Shown one piece after another: positions 11,004-22,598 of a stretch of DNA of 64,000 bases; positions within the stretch are counted from its first letter, which is position 1; every line of letters starts with the position of its first letter. A program made the translations under genes and the position numbers. The stretch is from Homoserinimonas sp. (lineage in GTDB: Bacteria > Actinomycetota > Actinomycetes > Actinomycetales > Microbacteriaceae), in the NCBI GenBank assembly GCA_023957835.1, contig JAMLGP010000001.1, forward strand, positions 923,575 through 987,574. The letters are read 5' to 3'. The notes below the pieces were generated by a model. It had not been told where the DNA came from. It worked only from the letters and a program-made list of their open reading frames with translations, and did not search any database.

Positions 11004-12043
11004 GGCGCAAGCCCGATCGTGCTCAAGCCGAGGCCCTCTGGCAGGCCGAGGGCAATGTTCGCGCTCTGGATGGCGGCGCCCGCGGTACCCTTCACAAGAT
11101 TGTCGATCGCGCAAATTGCAATTAGCCGACCGGCTGCACGATCCAGTCCGACCCCGATTCGAGCGCAGTTGGAGCCGATTACCTCTGAAAGCACCGGGAA
11201 TTCGCCTTCGGGCAGAACCTCAACGAATTGCTCACCACTGTATGCATCGAGCCATGCCTGTCGCACTTGCTCGAGCGTTACCGATGGATCGACCCTCGCG
11301 GTCACGGTTGCAAGAATGCCGCGCGAAAGGGGCGCAAGAACCGGGGTGAACGAGATCGAAGCTTCGGCCGGGTTCGAGGCGTTGAAGTTCTGCAGTATTT
11401 CCGGGATGTGCCTGTGTACGCCCGCGACTGAATACGCACGAGCAGATCCCAGAATCTCACTCGCCGACAATTCCGGCTTCGAACTGCGCCCCGCTCCGGA
11501 GGTACCGACCACGAGGCTGGCCACGACATCCATTGGATTTGCAATTCCTGAAGCGAGCCCCGGCGCCAGGGCGAGAGTAACTGCGGTGGCATTGCAGCCG
11601 GGAATTGCGAGTTTCTTTGCAGGAACAAGGTTCCGTCTTTGCCGCGACCCGTCAGCCAAAATGAGCTCCGGCAATCCGTAGGCCCAGGGCTCAAAGAACT
11701 TGCCGCCGTAGAACTGGGACCAGGCCGACTCTGATTCAAGGCGGTGATCGGCTCCGCAATCGACAAGCAGGCCAGCAGACACCGAATTTGCCAACGCTCC
11801 TGACTGGCCGTGCGGCATTGCAAAGAAGACCAGATCGTGGCCGGAGAGAACTGCCGCCGTGGTCTCCTGAAGTTTCATTTCAGGCAGCGACCTCAACTGC
11901 GGATGCAGCTCTGATAGCTTCCGTCCCGCGCTCGTATCGGCGGTGACCGACTTCAATTGCATTTCCGGATGCGCCGCAACAAGCCGCACGAGCTCACCGC
12001 CGGCGTAGCCGCTCGCTCCCGCTATCGCTACCGATACCGTCAC
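11000..12043 (-). CDS. argC: N-acetyl-gamma-glutamyl-phosphate reductase
   Basis: NADPH-dependent reductase of the arginine pathway, 347 aa. The Rossmann nucleotide loop GASGYAGGEL is at residues 9-18 and the catalytic cysteine is in PGCNATA (Cys150). First gene of the arg operon. The GTG start at 12043 has GAGG five bases upstream. I find no clear ArgR-type operator in the 278-bp upstream region. Confidence 0.95.
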   Translation of the reverse strand: MTVSVAIAGASGYAGGELVRLVAAHPEMQLKSVTADTSAGRKLSELHPQLRSLPEMKLQETTAAVLSGHDLVFFAMPHGQSGALANSVSAGLLVDCGADHRLESESAWSQFYGGKFFEPWAYGLPELILADGSRQRRNLVPAKKLAIPGCNATAVTLALAPGLASGIANPMDVVASLVVGTSGAGRSSKPELSASEILGSARAYSVAGVHRHIPEILQNFNASNPAEASISFTPVLAPLSRGILATVTARVDPSVTLEQVRQAWLDAYSGEQFVEVLPEGEFPVLSEVIGSNCARIGVGLDRAAGRLIAICAIDNLVKGTAGAAIQSANIALGLPEGLGLSTIGLAP

Positions 12044-12321
12044 TTCTTACCTCGACAATCGCGCTCGAATCCTTTGGCTTTGAAGATAGGGCGACGCCAG
12101 GGCTGCAGAGAGCCGTTCAGACGCCGCCTAGAGTCGGCGCTGACGTGGGACGCGAACTGGCTCAAGGCCGAACCGGCCGAGCTCGAGATCGCGATTTCCC
12201 ATGCCCGAAGCATAATGTGTATCTGCCTTCGGACTGAAATCCATGAAGGGTGACCGATTTTGCTGGGATATTCTTTAACCCACGTGCGCTCGACAATCAG
12301 CGCTTAAAGAAAGCAGAACCA
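12044..12321. promoter_or_regulatory. argC / DUF937 divergent promoter region
   Basis: A 278-bp intergenic stretch between two divergent genes, with no gene seen. Possible -10 boxes are TATCTT on the minus strand (complement of 12083-12088) for argC and TATTCT (12273-12278) for the DUF937 gene. Neither has a good -35, so both are weak proposals. Confidence 0.35.
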
Positions 12322-12900
12322 ATGTCTTCACCCTTTGACGAACTTCTAAAGAAGATTCCGATTCGCGATATCGCCAAGCAAATTGGGATGGATGCGAAAT
12401 CCACCAAGGACGCCGTGGCCCAGTTGCTGCCAACGCTAATCAGCGGAATGGCCGACAATGCGACGAGTTCCGACGGAGCCGAGTCGTTGACCAAGGCGCT
12501 TGCCTCCCACCAGGGAACCTCAAAGGCGCGAAAGAAGCTCGCCAACGTTGACACGGCCGACGGTGAGAAGATCGTTCAGCACGTCTTCGGCGAGAAGAAG
12601 GATCAGGTCGTTCAGGCCGTTTCCAAGGCCAAGGGAGTCGGCCAGGATGTCATCGCCAAGATCCTGCCGATGCTTGCGCCGATCGTAATTTCCTGGATCT
12701 CGGACAAGTTCTTTGGAAGCGGAAAATCCACTTCCACCACAAAGTCGACGAAGTCCAAGTCCACCAAGAAGACCTCTCCGAAGGCTTCGGAGGAGTCGAG
12801 CGGAGGCATTGGCGATCTGCTCGGTGGGTTGCTGGGCGGTTCCGGAGGCGGAGACCTGCTTGGCGGGCTGCTCGGCGGGCTGCTCGGCGGGAAGAACTAA
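12322..12900 (+). CDS. DUF937 protein with Gly-rich tail
   Basis: A 192-aa protein. Residues 1-140 match my memory of the DUF937/YidB-like family: helical repeats with MDAKSTKDAVAQLLPTL and KILPMLAPIV. It then has a Lys/Ser/Thr-rich linker (KSTSTTKSTKSKSTKKTS) and a tail of repeated GDLLGGLLGG units. The function of DUF937 is not established. The repeats suggest self-association. I chose the ATG at 12322, but the frame stays open to a GTG at 12250. It converges on pheT with only 2 bp between stops. Confidence 0.8.
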   Translation: MSSPFDELLKKIPIRDIAKQIGMDAKSTKDAVAQLLPTLISGMADNATSSDGAESLTKALASHQGTSKARKKLANVDTADGEKIVQHVFGEKKDQVVQAVSKAKGVGQDVIAKILPMLAPIVISWISDKFFGSGKSTSTTKSTKSKSTKKTSPKASEESSGGIGDLLGGLLGGSGGGDLLGGLLGGLLGGKN

Positions 12901-12902
12901 GA

Positions 12903-15427
12903 CTATTCCCTGAGCTGGGCACCCAGCTTTTCGGCGGAGGCGACTCCGGCCATTTTGGCCGCGGTTGCCTCCGTCGCAGTTAAAGTGCGATCAAAGGCGC
13001 GGAATCGCAAAGCGAAGGTCAGCGACTTGGTTCCGCTTGGCAATCCCTCTCCGCGATAGTCATCTACCAGACGGATGTCTTCGAGCAGTTCGCCCGCTCC
13101 CTCGCGTACCGCCTGGAGCACCCTCGCCGCGGGGACCTCCACCGGAACTACGAGCGACAAGTCCTGGGTTGCCGCAGGCAGGGTTCCGATCGGGAGTGCG
13201 ACTACTTCGGCAGGTGCAATCGCAATCAACTTGGCGAGGTCCAGTTCGAAGACGGACACTCGCGGCCCAAGGTCCTGCTCGGCCGCAAGGCTAGGCAGCA
13301 GTTCTCCCGTGAAGCCGACTTCTTCTCCGCCGACGAGCACTATTGCAGTGCGCCCAGGGTGAAGGCCGTCGCGGCTGCCTGCCTCAAACTCTGCGGTGGC
13401 TCCAACTGCCCTGACCACCTGACCGACCGCCTCGAACGCATCGGCGATTCCCGCGTGCACTTGCTTTTGGCCCGGCTGCCTGAGGATGCTGTCGCCGAGG
13501 AAGAGGCCAGCAATGCGAAGCGGCTGATTCGGAATTGCAGATTCAAGCTCGGCGAGTTCGGCATCCGAGGGTTTTGAATTCCCCGCCGGAAGTGAAATCG
13601 CCAAGGGCTTGCCGCCTGTGGCTGGCAAATAGACGCTGCCGAGTTCGAAGAGCTTTAGATCCACGAGTCCGCGAGAGAGGTTCCTCCGAGCTATCTCGAT
13701 GAGTCCCGGCAATAGCGAAGTCCTCAGGTAGCGGCTCGACCAGTCGAGCGGATTGAGCAGTTCACAGGCTTCAACTCCGGGCTCGAACAGGTCGAGCTGT
13801 TCGCGACTGAGGAAGGGATAGGCGAGCACCTCCACCGCCCCGCTCGCGGCAAGCAATTGTGCGGCGGATTTGCGAAGCCTCTGTTCTCTCGTGAAGCCTC
13901 GCCCCGGCGGGGCTGTCGGCAGTACGGCAGGGATCAGGTCGTAGCCCCGGATTCGCACTACCTCTTCGGCGAGATCGGCCTTGTCGCGCAAATCGGGTCG
14001 CCATGACGGAGGCTCCACTACCAGTCCTGAACCCAGATTGGTACTTGGCTCGACTCTGGCTCCAAGAGCTCGAAGAGTCGACATGACTTCGTCCTCGGTG
14101 AACTCGGTGCCGATTACCGAATTCACGAAACCTGCGGGCAGTTCGATTTCCTCAGTGGCTACGGGCTCTCCGACCTGCCAAACGTTGGAATCGGCAGTTC
14201 CGCCCGCGAGCTCAACGAGCAATTGCACAGCCCGCTCTGCCGCCGGAATCGCGACTTCGGGGTCAACCCCCCGCTCGAACCGCCTCGAAGCTTCGCTCGG
14301 CAGTCGGTGCCTTCGTGCAGAGCGGGCAATTGAAATCGGATCGAAATTCGCAGCCTCCACAAGGACATTCCGGGTAGCCGAGCTGTTCTCGGTGCGCGCA
14401 CCACCCATGACCCCGGCGATTCCGATCGGACCGGCATCGTCGCAAATCAGCAGATCTTCAGGATCGAGCTCTCGATCCTGATCGTCGAGGGTGGTGATCC
14501 GCTCACCATTGCTTGCCCTGCGAACGGTAATCCCGCCCTTGATCAGGTCGAGATCGTAGGCGTGCAGCGGCTGGCCCATTTCGATCATGACGTAATTGCT
14601 TATATCGACCGCGAGCGAAATTGACCGGATGCCGGCGAGCCTGAGTCTTGAAGCCATCCAGGGAGGAGTCGGCCGAGTCGGATCGATTCCGCGCACAACT
14701 CGGGTGACGAACGAATTGCAGCCCTGCCTGCCCCGAATCGGCGATTCATCGAGCAGCTTCACCGGAACCGGGTTCGACTTGTCCTTTGTCGGCTCCGGTC
14801 GCCCGGCCTTCGGACTGCCCGAAGCGCTCGGCGGCAGGGTAGCCGGATCAGTGAATTTGGCTCCAGTCGAGTGCGAGTACTCTCGCGCAATCCCCCGGAT
14901 CGAAAGCTCGTAACCACGGTCAGGAGTCACGTTTACTTCGACAGCCCAGTCGTTCAGTCCAAGCAGTTCTAGTGCGTCGGTTCCGACCTCCGGGTCGAGT
15001 CCGAGTTCCGCTAGCCTCAGGATCCCTGAGTGCTCGTCGCCAAGGCCCAGCTCTCGCTCGGAAGCGATCATTCCATCCGAAACGTGACCATAGGTGGAGC
15101 GGGCAGCAATCGGGAACGGACCCGGCAGCACCGATCCGGGAAGAGTAACTACGACCTTGTCGCCCACTTCGAAGTTGTGTGCTCCGCAAACGATTCCGCG
15201 AGTCTCGCCGCCTACGTCAACCTGGCACCAGCGAATCGTCTTGCCATTGCTTTGCGGCTCGTCCACAAACTCGAGCACCCGACCGACGACGATCGGCCCG
15301 CTGATTTCCGGGACGTGCAAAGCCTCTTCCTCAAGGCCGACCTTAACAAGATCAGCGTGCAATTGCGCCGGGGTTATCCCCTTGGGCAGTTGGGCGAACT
15401 CGGCAAGCCAACTGACTGGAACCCGCA

Positions 15428-15428
<1 letters not shown>
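12903..15428 (-). CDS. pheT: Phenylalanine--tRNA ligase beta subunit
   Basis: Beta chain of the (alphabeta)2 phenylalanyl-tRNA synthetase, 841 aa, in the normal size range. In order I see the N-terminal tRNA-binding OB fold (about 40-150), the B3/B4 editing region, a B5 domain (about 400-470) and the C-terminal ferredoxin-like anticodon-binding domain (last 95 residues). The ATG start shares its A with the pheS stop (TGATG), so the two subunits are translationally coupled. Confidence 0.96.
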
Positions 15429-17396
<1,968 letters not shown>

Positions 17397-17400
<4 letters not shown>

Positions 17401-18044
17401 CTGGCCACCACCACTCGCTTCTCGATTGCCCCGGCAATCAGCCCGAGGGGCACGGTGATAACGAGATACAGCACGGCCGCGTAGATCAACACGAGGATTA
17501 CGCTGCCCGGATTGTCTCTCGTAGCGGCATCCGTTTGCTTGAAGAGTTCGTTGACGAAGAAGATCCCCGCGACAGAAGTGTTCTTGGTCAGGGCGATGAA
17601 GACATTGATGAGCGGCGGCACGACCATTCGCGCGGCCTGCGGAAGAACAACGAGGGTAACGGTCTGGGTGAATCCCATTCCGATGCTGCGGGCCGCCTCT
17701 GCCTGGCCCACCGGAACGCCGTTGAATCCCGAGCGGATAGCCTCTGCAACGAAGGGAGAGGTGTAGGCGGTAAGGCCGATAAGGGCGAGCGGGTAATAGT
17801 CGAGATCCGAACCCAGAATTGGAAGCACGAGGGCGCAAAACATCAGGACCAGCAGCAGTGGAACGTTGCGCAGAATCTCGGTGTAAACAGTCGCGAACAC
17901 CCGCAGCGACGGCACCGGCGAAATCCGCATGGTGGCAACCAGGACGCCAACTACGAACGCCGCCGCTCCCGAGATCACGAGCAGTTGAAGCGTCATCAGG
18001 AAGCCGGCAAGGTACGCCGGGGTGACATCAATCAGCGCGTCCAA
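17397..18044 (-). CDS. gluC: Amino-acid ABC transporter permease GluC
   Basis: First permease of the importer, 215 aa, with about five hydrophobic spans. The EAA loop reads EAIRSGFNGVPVGQAEAARS, typical of the HisM/GluC group. It follows gluB after a 95-bp spacer that contains a strong hairpin, and overlaps gluD by 4 nt. Glutamate is the likely substrate by analogy with corynebacterial GluABCD, but specificity cannot be read from sequence. Confidence 0.92.
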
Positions 18045-18098
18045 GCCTCACCTCCCTGTGAATTCTGCCCGGACTATTGGAACCGGGACTTTTGAGAC

Positions 18099-18130
18099 GG
18101 ATGCCGACCCGCCTGAACGGGCCGGCATCC
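18099..18130 (-). promoter_or_regulatory. Strong RNA hairpin between gluB and gluC
   Basis: Arms 18099-18111 and 18118-18130 pair over 13 bp with a single mismatch around a 6-nt loop (GGATGCCG... / ...CGGCATCC). There is no T-run after it. It could protect the gluB message from 3' decay or reduce read-through, so that more binding protein than permease is made. Confidence 0.7.
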
Positions 18131-18139
18131 GAACTCGGA

Positions 18140-19006
18140 TTAGTTGCTGTAGCGGTTTACCGCCGGAGGCTCCGGCGTCTTGAGCACCTTGCCAGCGGTC
18201 GCCTCCCAGGCGGCCTTCCAGCTTCCGTCGGCATATGCCTTCTCGAGTACATCATTGATGAACTCGCGGAACGCGTCGTCATCGTGGCCGAGACCGATGC
18301 CGTAAGGCTCTTCGGTGAACGGGTTGCTGATGACTTCGAACTCTCCTGCGTTCTGATCAGCCAGGCCCGCGAGGATCACGTTGTCGGTGGTGACAGCAAT
18401 TACCTTGCCCTGGCGAAGCGGCTCGAGGCAGTTCGAGTAGGTGTCAGTCGTGATGAGGTTCACGCCGTACTCGGCGATGTTCTTTTCAGAGGTGGAACCC
18501 GCAACACTGCAGACGTCCTTGCCGCGCAGGTCCTCCGGGCCGGTAATGCCCTCAGGGTTGCCCGCGAGAACGAGGATGTCCTGACCCGCGTTGTAGTACG
18601 GTCCTGCAAACGAAATGACCTCTTTGCGAGCGTCGTTGATCGTGTAGGTCGCGACGACGATGTCGACCGTTCCGTTCTCAATGAACGGCTCGCGGTTCTT
18701 GGAAACCGTCTCTACCCACTTGATGTTGTCCGCAGAGATTCCGAGAGCCTTCGCGATGAGCTTGCCGATTTCTACGTCGAAACCGACCGGGTCACCGCTC
18801 GGGCCCTTGAGCCCGAACAACGGCTGGTCGAACTTGGTGCCAATCGTGATGGAACCTGCATCTGCGAGCTTGGCCATTGTCGTGCCAGCTTCGAAGCTCG
18901 GCTTCTCGGCCGGAGGCGGTGTGTCGCCACCGGGGGCGCACGCCGCGAGCCCGAGGATGCTAACCGTCGCAATCGCGGCGGCCATCAGTCCTTTCCCAAA
19001 TCTCAT
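18140..19006 (-). CDS. gluB: Glutamate-binding lipoprotein GluB
   Basis: Extracytoplasmic solute-binding lipoprotein of the ABC importer, 288 aa. It has a basic N-terminus, a hydrophobic stretch and a lipobox LAAC with the acylated cysteine at Cys23. The mature part is a SBP family 3 fold (FGLKGPSGDPVGFDVEIGK and later TYTINDARKE segments). The ATG at 19006 has AAAGGAGA upstream. The frame is open 64 codons further, but those do not look like a signal peptide. The gene sits between gluA and gluC. Confidence 0.94.
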   Translation of the reverse strand: MRFGKGLMAAAIATVSILGLAACAPGGDTPPPAEKPSFEAGTTMAKLADAGSITIGTKFDQPLFGLKGPSGDPVGFDVEIGKLIAKALGISADNIKWVETVSKNREPFIENGTVDIVVATYTINDARKEVISFAGPYYNAGQDILVLAGNPEGITGPEDLRGKDVCSVAGSTSEKNIAEYGVNLITTDTYSNCLEPLRQGKVIAVTTDNVILAGLADQNAGEFEVISNPFTEEPYGIGLGHDDDAFREFINDVLEKAYADGSWKAAWEATAGKVLKTPEPPAVNRYSN

Positions 19007-19029
19007 TCCTGATCTCCTTTTGTGTTTGC

Positions 19030-19051
19030 TTACCCACGGACTAGTGGGTAA
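19030..19051 (-). promoter_or_regulatory. Hairpin across the gluA stop codon
   Basis: Perfect 8-bp inverted repeat TTACCCAC / GTGGGTAA with a 6-nt loop. The TAG stop of gluA is inside it. It lies just upstream of the gluB ribosome-binding site and may affect message stability or gluB translation. Confidence 0.55.
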
Positions 19052-19796
19052 GGATTTTCGAGAGGAAGTCTTTCGCTCTCGAAGTCTTTGGATTGCTGAA
19101 GAATTCCTCTGGCTTTGCCTCTTCGACAATTTCGCCGTCGGCCATGAACAAAACCCGATCGGCGGCCTTTCTCGCAAAACCCATTTCATGGGTAACAACG
19201 ACCATTGTCATGCCCTCTTTGGCCAGCAAGACCATTACGTCAAGGACCTCCGCGATCATTTCCGGATCCAAAGCGGAAGTCGGCTCATCGAGCAAAATCA
19301 GCTTCGGCTCCATTGCGAGAACCCGGGCGATAGCTACTCTTTGCTGCTGACCGCCGGAGAGCTGAGAAGGCATCTTCTTTGCCTGATCGGCAACGCCCAC
19401 TCTCGCGAGCAGCTCCATGGCACGCTTTTCGGCCTCCGCCTTGGGTACCTTGCGAACCTTCCTCGGGCCGAGCGTCACATTGTCCAGCACAGTCTTGTGA
19501 GCGAACAGGTTGAACGACTGGAACACCATTCCGACGTCTGCTCTTAGTTTGGCCAGTCCGCTGCCTTCCTGCGGGAGCGGAACACCGTCGATGGTTATCG
19601 AGCCGCTGTCAATCGTCTCGAGGCGATTGATGGTTCGGCAGAGAGTGGACTTTCCCGACCCGCTCGGTCCGATGACTACTACAACCTCGCCCTTGGCGAC
19701 GGTTGTATTGATGTCCTTTAGAACATGGAGGTCTCCGAAGTGCTTGTTGACCTGACTAATGACGACAAGGGGTTCACCGCTTTGTGAGAGCTCCAT
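19041..19796 (-). CDS. gluA: Amino-acid ABC transporter ATP-binding protein GluA
   Basis: ATPase subunit of the importer, 251 aa. Walker [10 protein letters not shown] is at residues 43-51, the Q-loop in VFQSFNLF (91-98), the ABC signature LSGGQ at 146-150, and Walker B LILLDEP at 166-172, followed by the switch histidine in VVTHEMG. It is the first gene of gluABCD, and the 71-bp gap after the methyltransferase gene should contain any operon promoter. Confidence 0.95.
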   Translation of the reverse strand: MELSQSGEPLVVISQVNKHFGDLHVLKDINTTVAKGEVVVVIGPSGSGKSTLCRTINRLETIDSGSITIDGVPLPQEGSGLAKLRADVGMVFQSFNLFAHKTVLDNVTLGPRKVRKVPKAEAEKRAMELLARVGVADQAKKMPSQLSGGQQQRVAIARVLAMEPKLILLDEPTSALDPEMIAEVLDVMVLLAKEGMTMVVVTHEMGFARKAADRVLFMADGEIVEEAKPEEFFSNPKTSRAKDFLSKILTH

Positions 19797-19867
19797 GGTT
19801 TCGAGCGTTTCATATTCGCTCTGCGAAGGTCAAACTTGCGCGAAAGTCGAAACCGTTACGTGATATT

Positions 19868-20671
19868 TCAACCCGATTTGAGTGCAATGGCCGATTGGTA
19901 TAGGCAAATCGCGGCGGCAGTTGCGAGGTTTAGCGATTCCGCCTTTCCAAAAATCGGCAGCCTCAGCGAAATGTCCGCAAGACCAAGCTGCTCATCGGTT
20001 AGTCCCCTGGCTTCATTCCCGAACAGCCACGCGGTTGCCCTGCGCAGTCCGCCGGTTGCTTCAAACTCGACCAGATCACTTCCCTTTACATCGGCAGCGA
20101 GAACCTGCAATCCCAGTTCCTTCAGAGCGCCCACTGAAACGGCAAGGTCAGGCTCAACCAGAATCGGAATGTGAAAAATGGAACCGACGGTGGCTCGAAC
20201 CGTCTTCGGATTGAAAGGATCGACACTCTCTCCGCTAACAATCACCAGGTCAGCGCCGGCGGCATCTGCGGCCCGAATCACCGTGCCCAGATTCCCGGGG
20301 TCCCTAATTTCGTGCAGGATCGCGGCGAACATGAGCGATTCGGCTCTCGAATTCGCCCGGACTGACGACCAGTCGGCAAGCTCCTGTCGTGCAACCGCCA
20401 CGACCCCTTGAGGGTTGACGGTGTCTGAGATAGCCTCGAGTACTTTCTCTGTTGCCAGGTGGACTCCGGAAATGCCCTCCAATTCGGATGCGAGCGAACT
20501 CGCCGACTGCTGAGTTGCAAAGACTTCAACAACAGTGTCAGGGCTCTCCCTTAACAGTTCAGTAACCGCCTGGGGTCCTTCAACCAGAAAAAGCCCGGTC
20601 TCGGACCGAGCTTTTCTGGTTCGAAGCCGCGCAGTCTCCCTGATTCGGGCAGCGCGCGGGTTTTCGATCAT
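19868..20671 (-). CDS. TrmH/SpoU-family RNA 2'-O-methyltransferase
   Basis: SPOUT-class methyltransferase of 267 aa. The N-terminal 90 residues fit a SpoU substrate-binding domain. The catalytic domain carries the motif DPGNLGTVIRAADA (124-137, with the catalytic Arg133) and the C-terminal knot motif LRLPIFGKAESLNLATA. The substrate could be 23S rRNA or tRNA; the sequence does not decide. Its stop-start spacing to rplT is 3 bp, so it belongs to the infC-rpmI-rplT transcript, a common arrangement in actinobacteria. Confidence 0.9.
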   Translation of the reverse strand: MIENPRAARIRETARLRTRKARSETGLFLVEGPQAVTELLRESPDTVVEVFATQQSASSLASELEGISGVHLATEKVLEAISDTVNPQGVVAVARQELADWSSVRANSRAESLMFAAILHEIRDPGNLGTVIRAADAAGADLVIVSGESVDPFNPKTVRATVGSIFHIPILVEPDLAVSVGALKELGLQVLAADVKGSDLVEFEATGGLRRATAWLFGNEARGLTDEQLGLADISLRLPIFGKAESLNLATAAAICLYQSAIALKSG

Positions 20672-20674
20672 CGG

Positions 20675-21067
20675 CTAAGCAGCCGACTTTTCTTTCGGGG
20701 CACTCGTGTCCGCCGGAAGGGCATCCTTCGCGGTCTTGACGAGAGCAGCGAAGTGCTGCGGTTCGTTCACCGCGAGATCGGCGAGGATACGACGATCCAC
20801 TTCGACTCCGGCGAGGTTGAGTCCCTGAATGAGTCGGTTGTAGGTGAGGCCGTTCTCTCTGGCCGCAGCATTGATCCTCTGGATCCAAAGCCTGCGGAAG
20901 TCGCCCTTGCGAGCCTTGCGGTCGCGGTAGGCGTAGACGAGCGAGTGGGTAACCTGCTCCTTAGCCTTTCGATACAGGCGGGAACGCTGACCGCGATATC
21001 CGGATGCCCGCTCAAGTACGACCCTGCGCTTCTTCTGAGCGTTTACCGCTCTCTTTACTCTTGCCAT
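20675..21067 (-). CDS. rplT: 50S ribosomal protein L20
   Basis: 130-aa basic ribosomal protein with the classical N-terminus [15 protein letters not shown] and the [21 protein letters not shown] segment. It binds 23S rRNA early in assembly and in many bacteria represses its own operon. Compared with the usual 117-120 aa it has a short charged C-terminal extension. Third gene of infC-rpmI-rplT. Confidence 0.97.
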   Translation of the reverse strand: MARVKRAVNAQKKRRVVLERASGYRGQRSRLYRKAKEQVTHSLVYAYRDRKARKGDFRRLWIQRINAAARENGLTYNRLIQGLNLAGVEVDRRILADLAVNEPQHFAALVKTAKDALPADTSAPKEKSAA

Positions 21068-21103
21068 TTCGTTTTGTTCCTAATCGTCTCTATCGGCCGG
21101 GTT

Positions 21104-21298
21104 CTACCGACCGAGCAGCTTCTTGATGGCCTTGAAGTCGTGTCCTGAAACCTGCTCGTCGGCATTCAGGCGGCGCTTGCGCTGGCCCGACTTGCCTTCG
21201 AGGTTGTGGCGCATTCCGGCCTGCTGTTTCATGAGTTTTCCAGTCCCGGTCACCTTGAATCGCTTCTTGGCGCCGGAGTGGGTCTTCTGCTTAGGCAT
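21104..21298 (-). CDS. rpmI: 50S ribosomal protein L35
   Basis: 64-aa basic ribosomal protein with the family pattern [20 protein letters not shown]. Its ATG overlaps the infC stop by 8 nt, so it is translationally coupled to IF3. Confidence 0.97.
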   Translation of the reverse strand: MPKQKTHSGAKKRFKVTGTGKLMKQQAGMRHNLEGKSGQRKRRLNADEQVSGHDFKAIKKLLGR

Positions 21299-21980
21299 CC
21301 TTTTCCTCTTTCGTGCTTTTCTGTTTCGCTTCTGACTGCACAGTCTCCGCCGGTTCGGAAACCGCTTTCGCGGTTTCGGTCTGTGCGGCTTCGGTCTGCG
21401 CGGTTTCTGGCTGAGTCTTTCTGGACTGCTGAGCGGCTCTGCGCGAGTCGGCTTCCGCCTTTGCAGTTGCCTTGTTCTTGAGTGGCGCGATCACCATCAC
21501 CATGTTGCGACCGTCGATTGCGGGCGAGGACTCAACTGTGCCGAATTCAGCTACGTCCTCTGAGAACTTCTGAAGCAGTCGCACTCCCTGGTCCGGTCGG
21601 GACTGCTCCCGCCCGCGGAACAAAATCAATGCCTTGACCTTGTCCCCGCCCTGAAGAAACCCTTCTGCGCGCTTTCTCTTGGTCTCGTAATCGTGCTTGT
21701 CGATCTTCAGTCGGAAGCGCACTTCCTTGAGCACCGTGTTGGCCTGGTTCTTTCTGGCCTCTTTGGCTTTCTGCGCCTCTTCGTACTTGAACTTCCCGTA
21801 ATCCATGATCTTTACGACAGGTGGCTTTGAATTGGGCGCAACCTCAACGAGATCAAGGTCTGCCTCTTGAGCCAGTCGCAGTGCAACATCGATTTTGACT
21901 ACTCCAACTTGCTCGCCGCCGGGTCCGACTAACCGTACTTCGGGAACTCGGATCCGCTCGTTGGTTCGGGGATCGCTGAT
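21291..21980 (-). CDS. infC: Translation initiation factor IF-3 (AUC start)
   Basis: Initiation factor that keeps ribosomal subunits apart and checks start-codon choice. Reading upstream of the internal MDYGKFKYE gives the expected N-terminus [15 protein letters not shown], whose first codon is ATC at 21980, preceded by AGGAG six bases away. No ATG, GTG or TTG is in frame nearby. A non-standard AUU/AUC start is the known basis of IF3 autoregulation. The protein is 229 aa, longer than the usual 180, because of a C-terminal tail of about 55 residues rich in Ala, Glu, Thr, Gln and Lys. Start codons other than ATC would remove a conserved third of the N domain. Confidence 0.94.
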   Translation of the reverse strand: MSDPRTNERIRVPEVRLVGPGGEQVGVVKIDVALRLAQEADLDLVEVAPNSKPPVVKIMDYGKFKYEEAQKAKEARKNQANTVLKEVRFRLKIDKHDYETKRKRAEGFLQGGDKVKALILFRGREQSRPDQGVRLLQKFSEDVAEFGTVESSPAIDGRNMVMVIAPLKNKATAKAEADSRRAAQQSRKTQPETAQTEAAQTETAKAVSEPAETVQSEAKQKSTKEEKDA

Positions 21981-22220
21981 AGGTGACTCCTCACACTCAA
22001 TTTATGGTGGCCAACTGGCAATTGCAGCCGGGCCGCGATCAGAGGGGAATCACCGGTGCGGGCTCGCGACGGCGCGCCCAAAACACCCGGCTCCCTGGCT
22101 ACCGACTACCTGAGCCGGCGGGGAACCAACAACCCGGTAACCTTAATTTCGATTGCGGGTGGGAGAATCTCCACTTTCACGCCAGAGGAACCTGTGTTCC
22201 CCTGAACCTGCAAGAGTCTA
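21981..22220 (-). promoter_or_regulatory. Structured 5' leader of infC operon
   Basis: About 240 nt between infC and the divergent DUF1844 gene. On the minus strand a TAGACT hexamer (complement of 22215-22220) could be a -10 box. Just after it comes a stem-loop GGGGAAC/GTTCCTC and then a second, GTGGAG/CTCCCAC with one bulge. This could be an autoregulatory leader for IF3 or L20, but I cannot assign it to a described RNA family. Confidence 0.4.
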
Positions 22221-22235
22221 ACAGAGGAACAGTGC

Positions 22236-22598
22236 ATGAGCGAGCCGGGGGCCAAGAGGCCGGATGACAGCAATCCAGTTGAGGCGGCAAGGGACATCGC
22301 AGATGTGCCGGCGGTCGAGCTCATCAATACGGTAGCCGTCCACTTGCTCAGCGCGAGCGCCGTCAAGTGCGGGCTCGCAGACGATCCAGAGCACCAAATG
22401 GATCTTGACGAGGCACGGAAGCTCATAACCGCTCTGGCCGGGCTGGTAACGGCTGCGGCTCCGGAGATCGGAGACCACCACGCGAGGCCGCTTCGAGACG
22501 GACTCCGGTCGTTGCAGCTCGCGTTTCGGGAGGCGAGCGAGTTTCCGGATGCGCCGGGGGCTGGGCCGGGAGAGAAGTTTACGGGGTCGGTTATTTAG
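22236..22598 (+). CDS. DUF1844 protein
   Basis: A 120-aa soluble protein with the DUF1844 core (PAVELINTVAVHLLSASAVKCGL, here residues about 25-47), followed by a helical LDEARKLITALAGL segment. Function is not known; the family is often encoded next to infC in actinobacteria, as here in divergent orientation. The ATG at 22236 has AGAGGAAC upstream. Its stop overlaps the SseB-like stop on the other strand (22595-22598). Confidence 0.85.
   Translation: MSEPGAKRPDDSNPVEAARDIADVPAVELINTVAVHLLSASAVKCGLADDPEHQMDLDEARKLITALAGLVTAAAPEIGDHHARPLRDGLRSLQLAFREASEFPDAPGAGPGEKFTGSVI

Noticed and set aside
12207..12223. Weak dyad GCATAATGTGTATCTGC upstream of argC, as a possible ArgR box
   Set aside because: Only about half of the arm positions pair, and no argR gene is present in the cluster.
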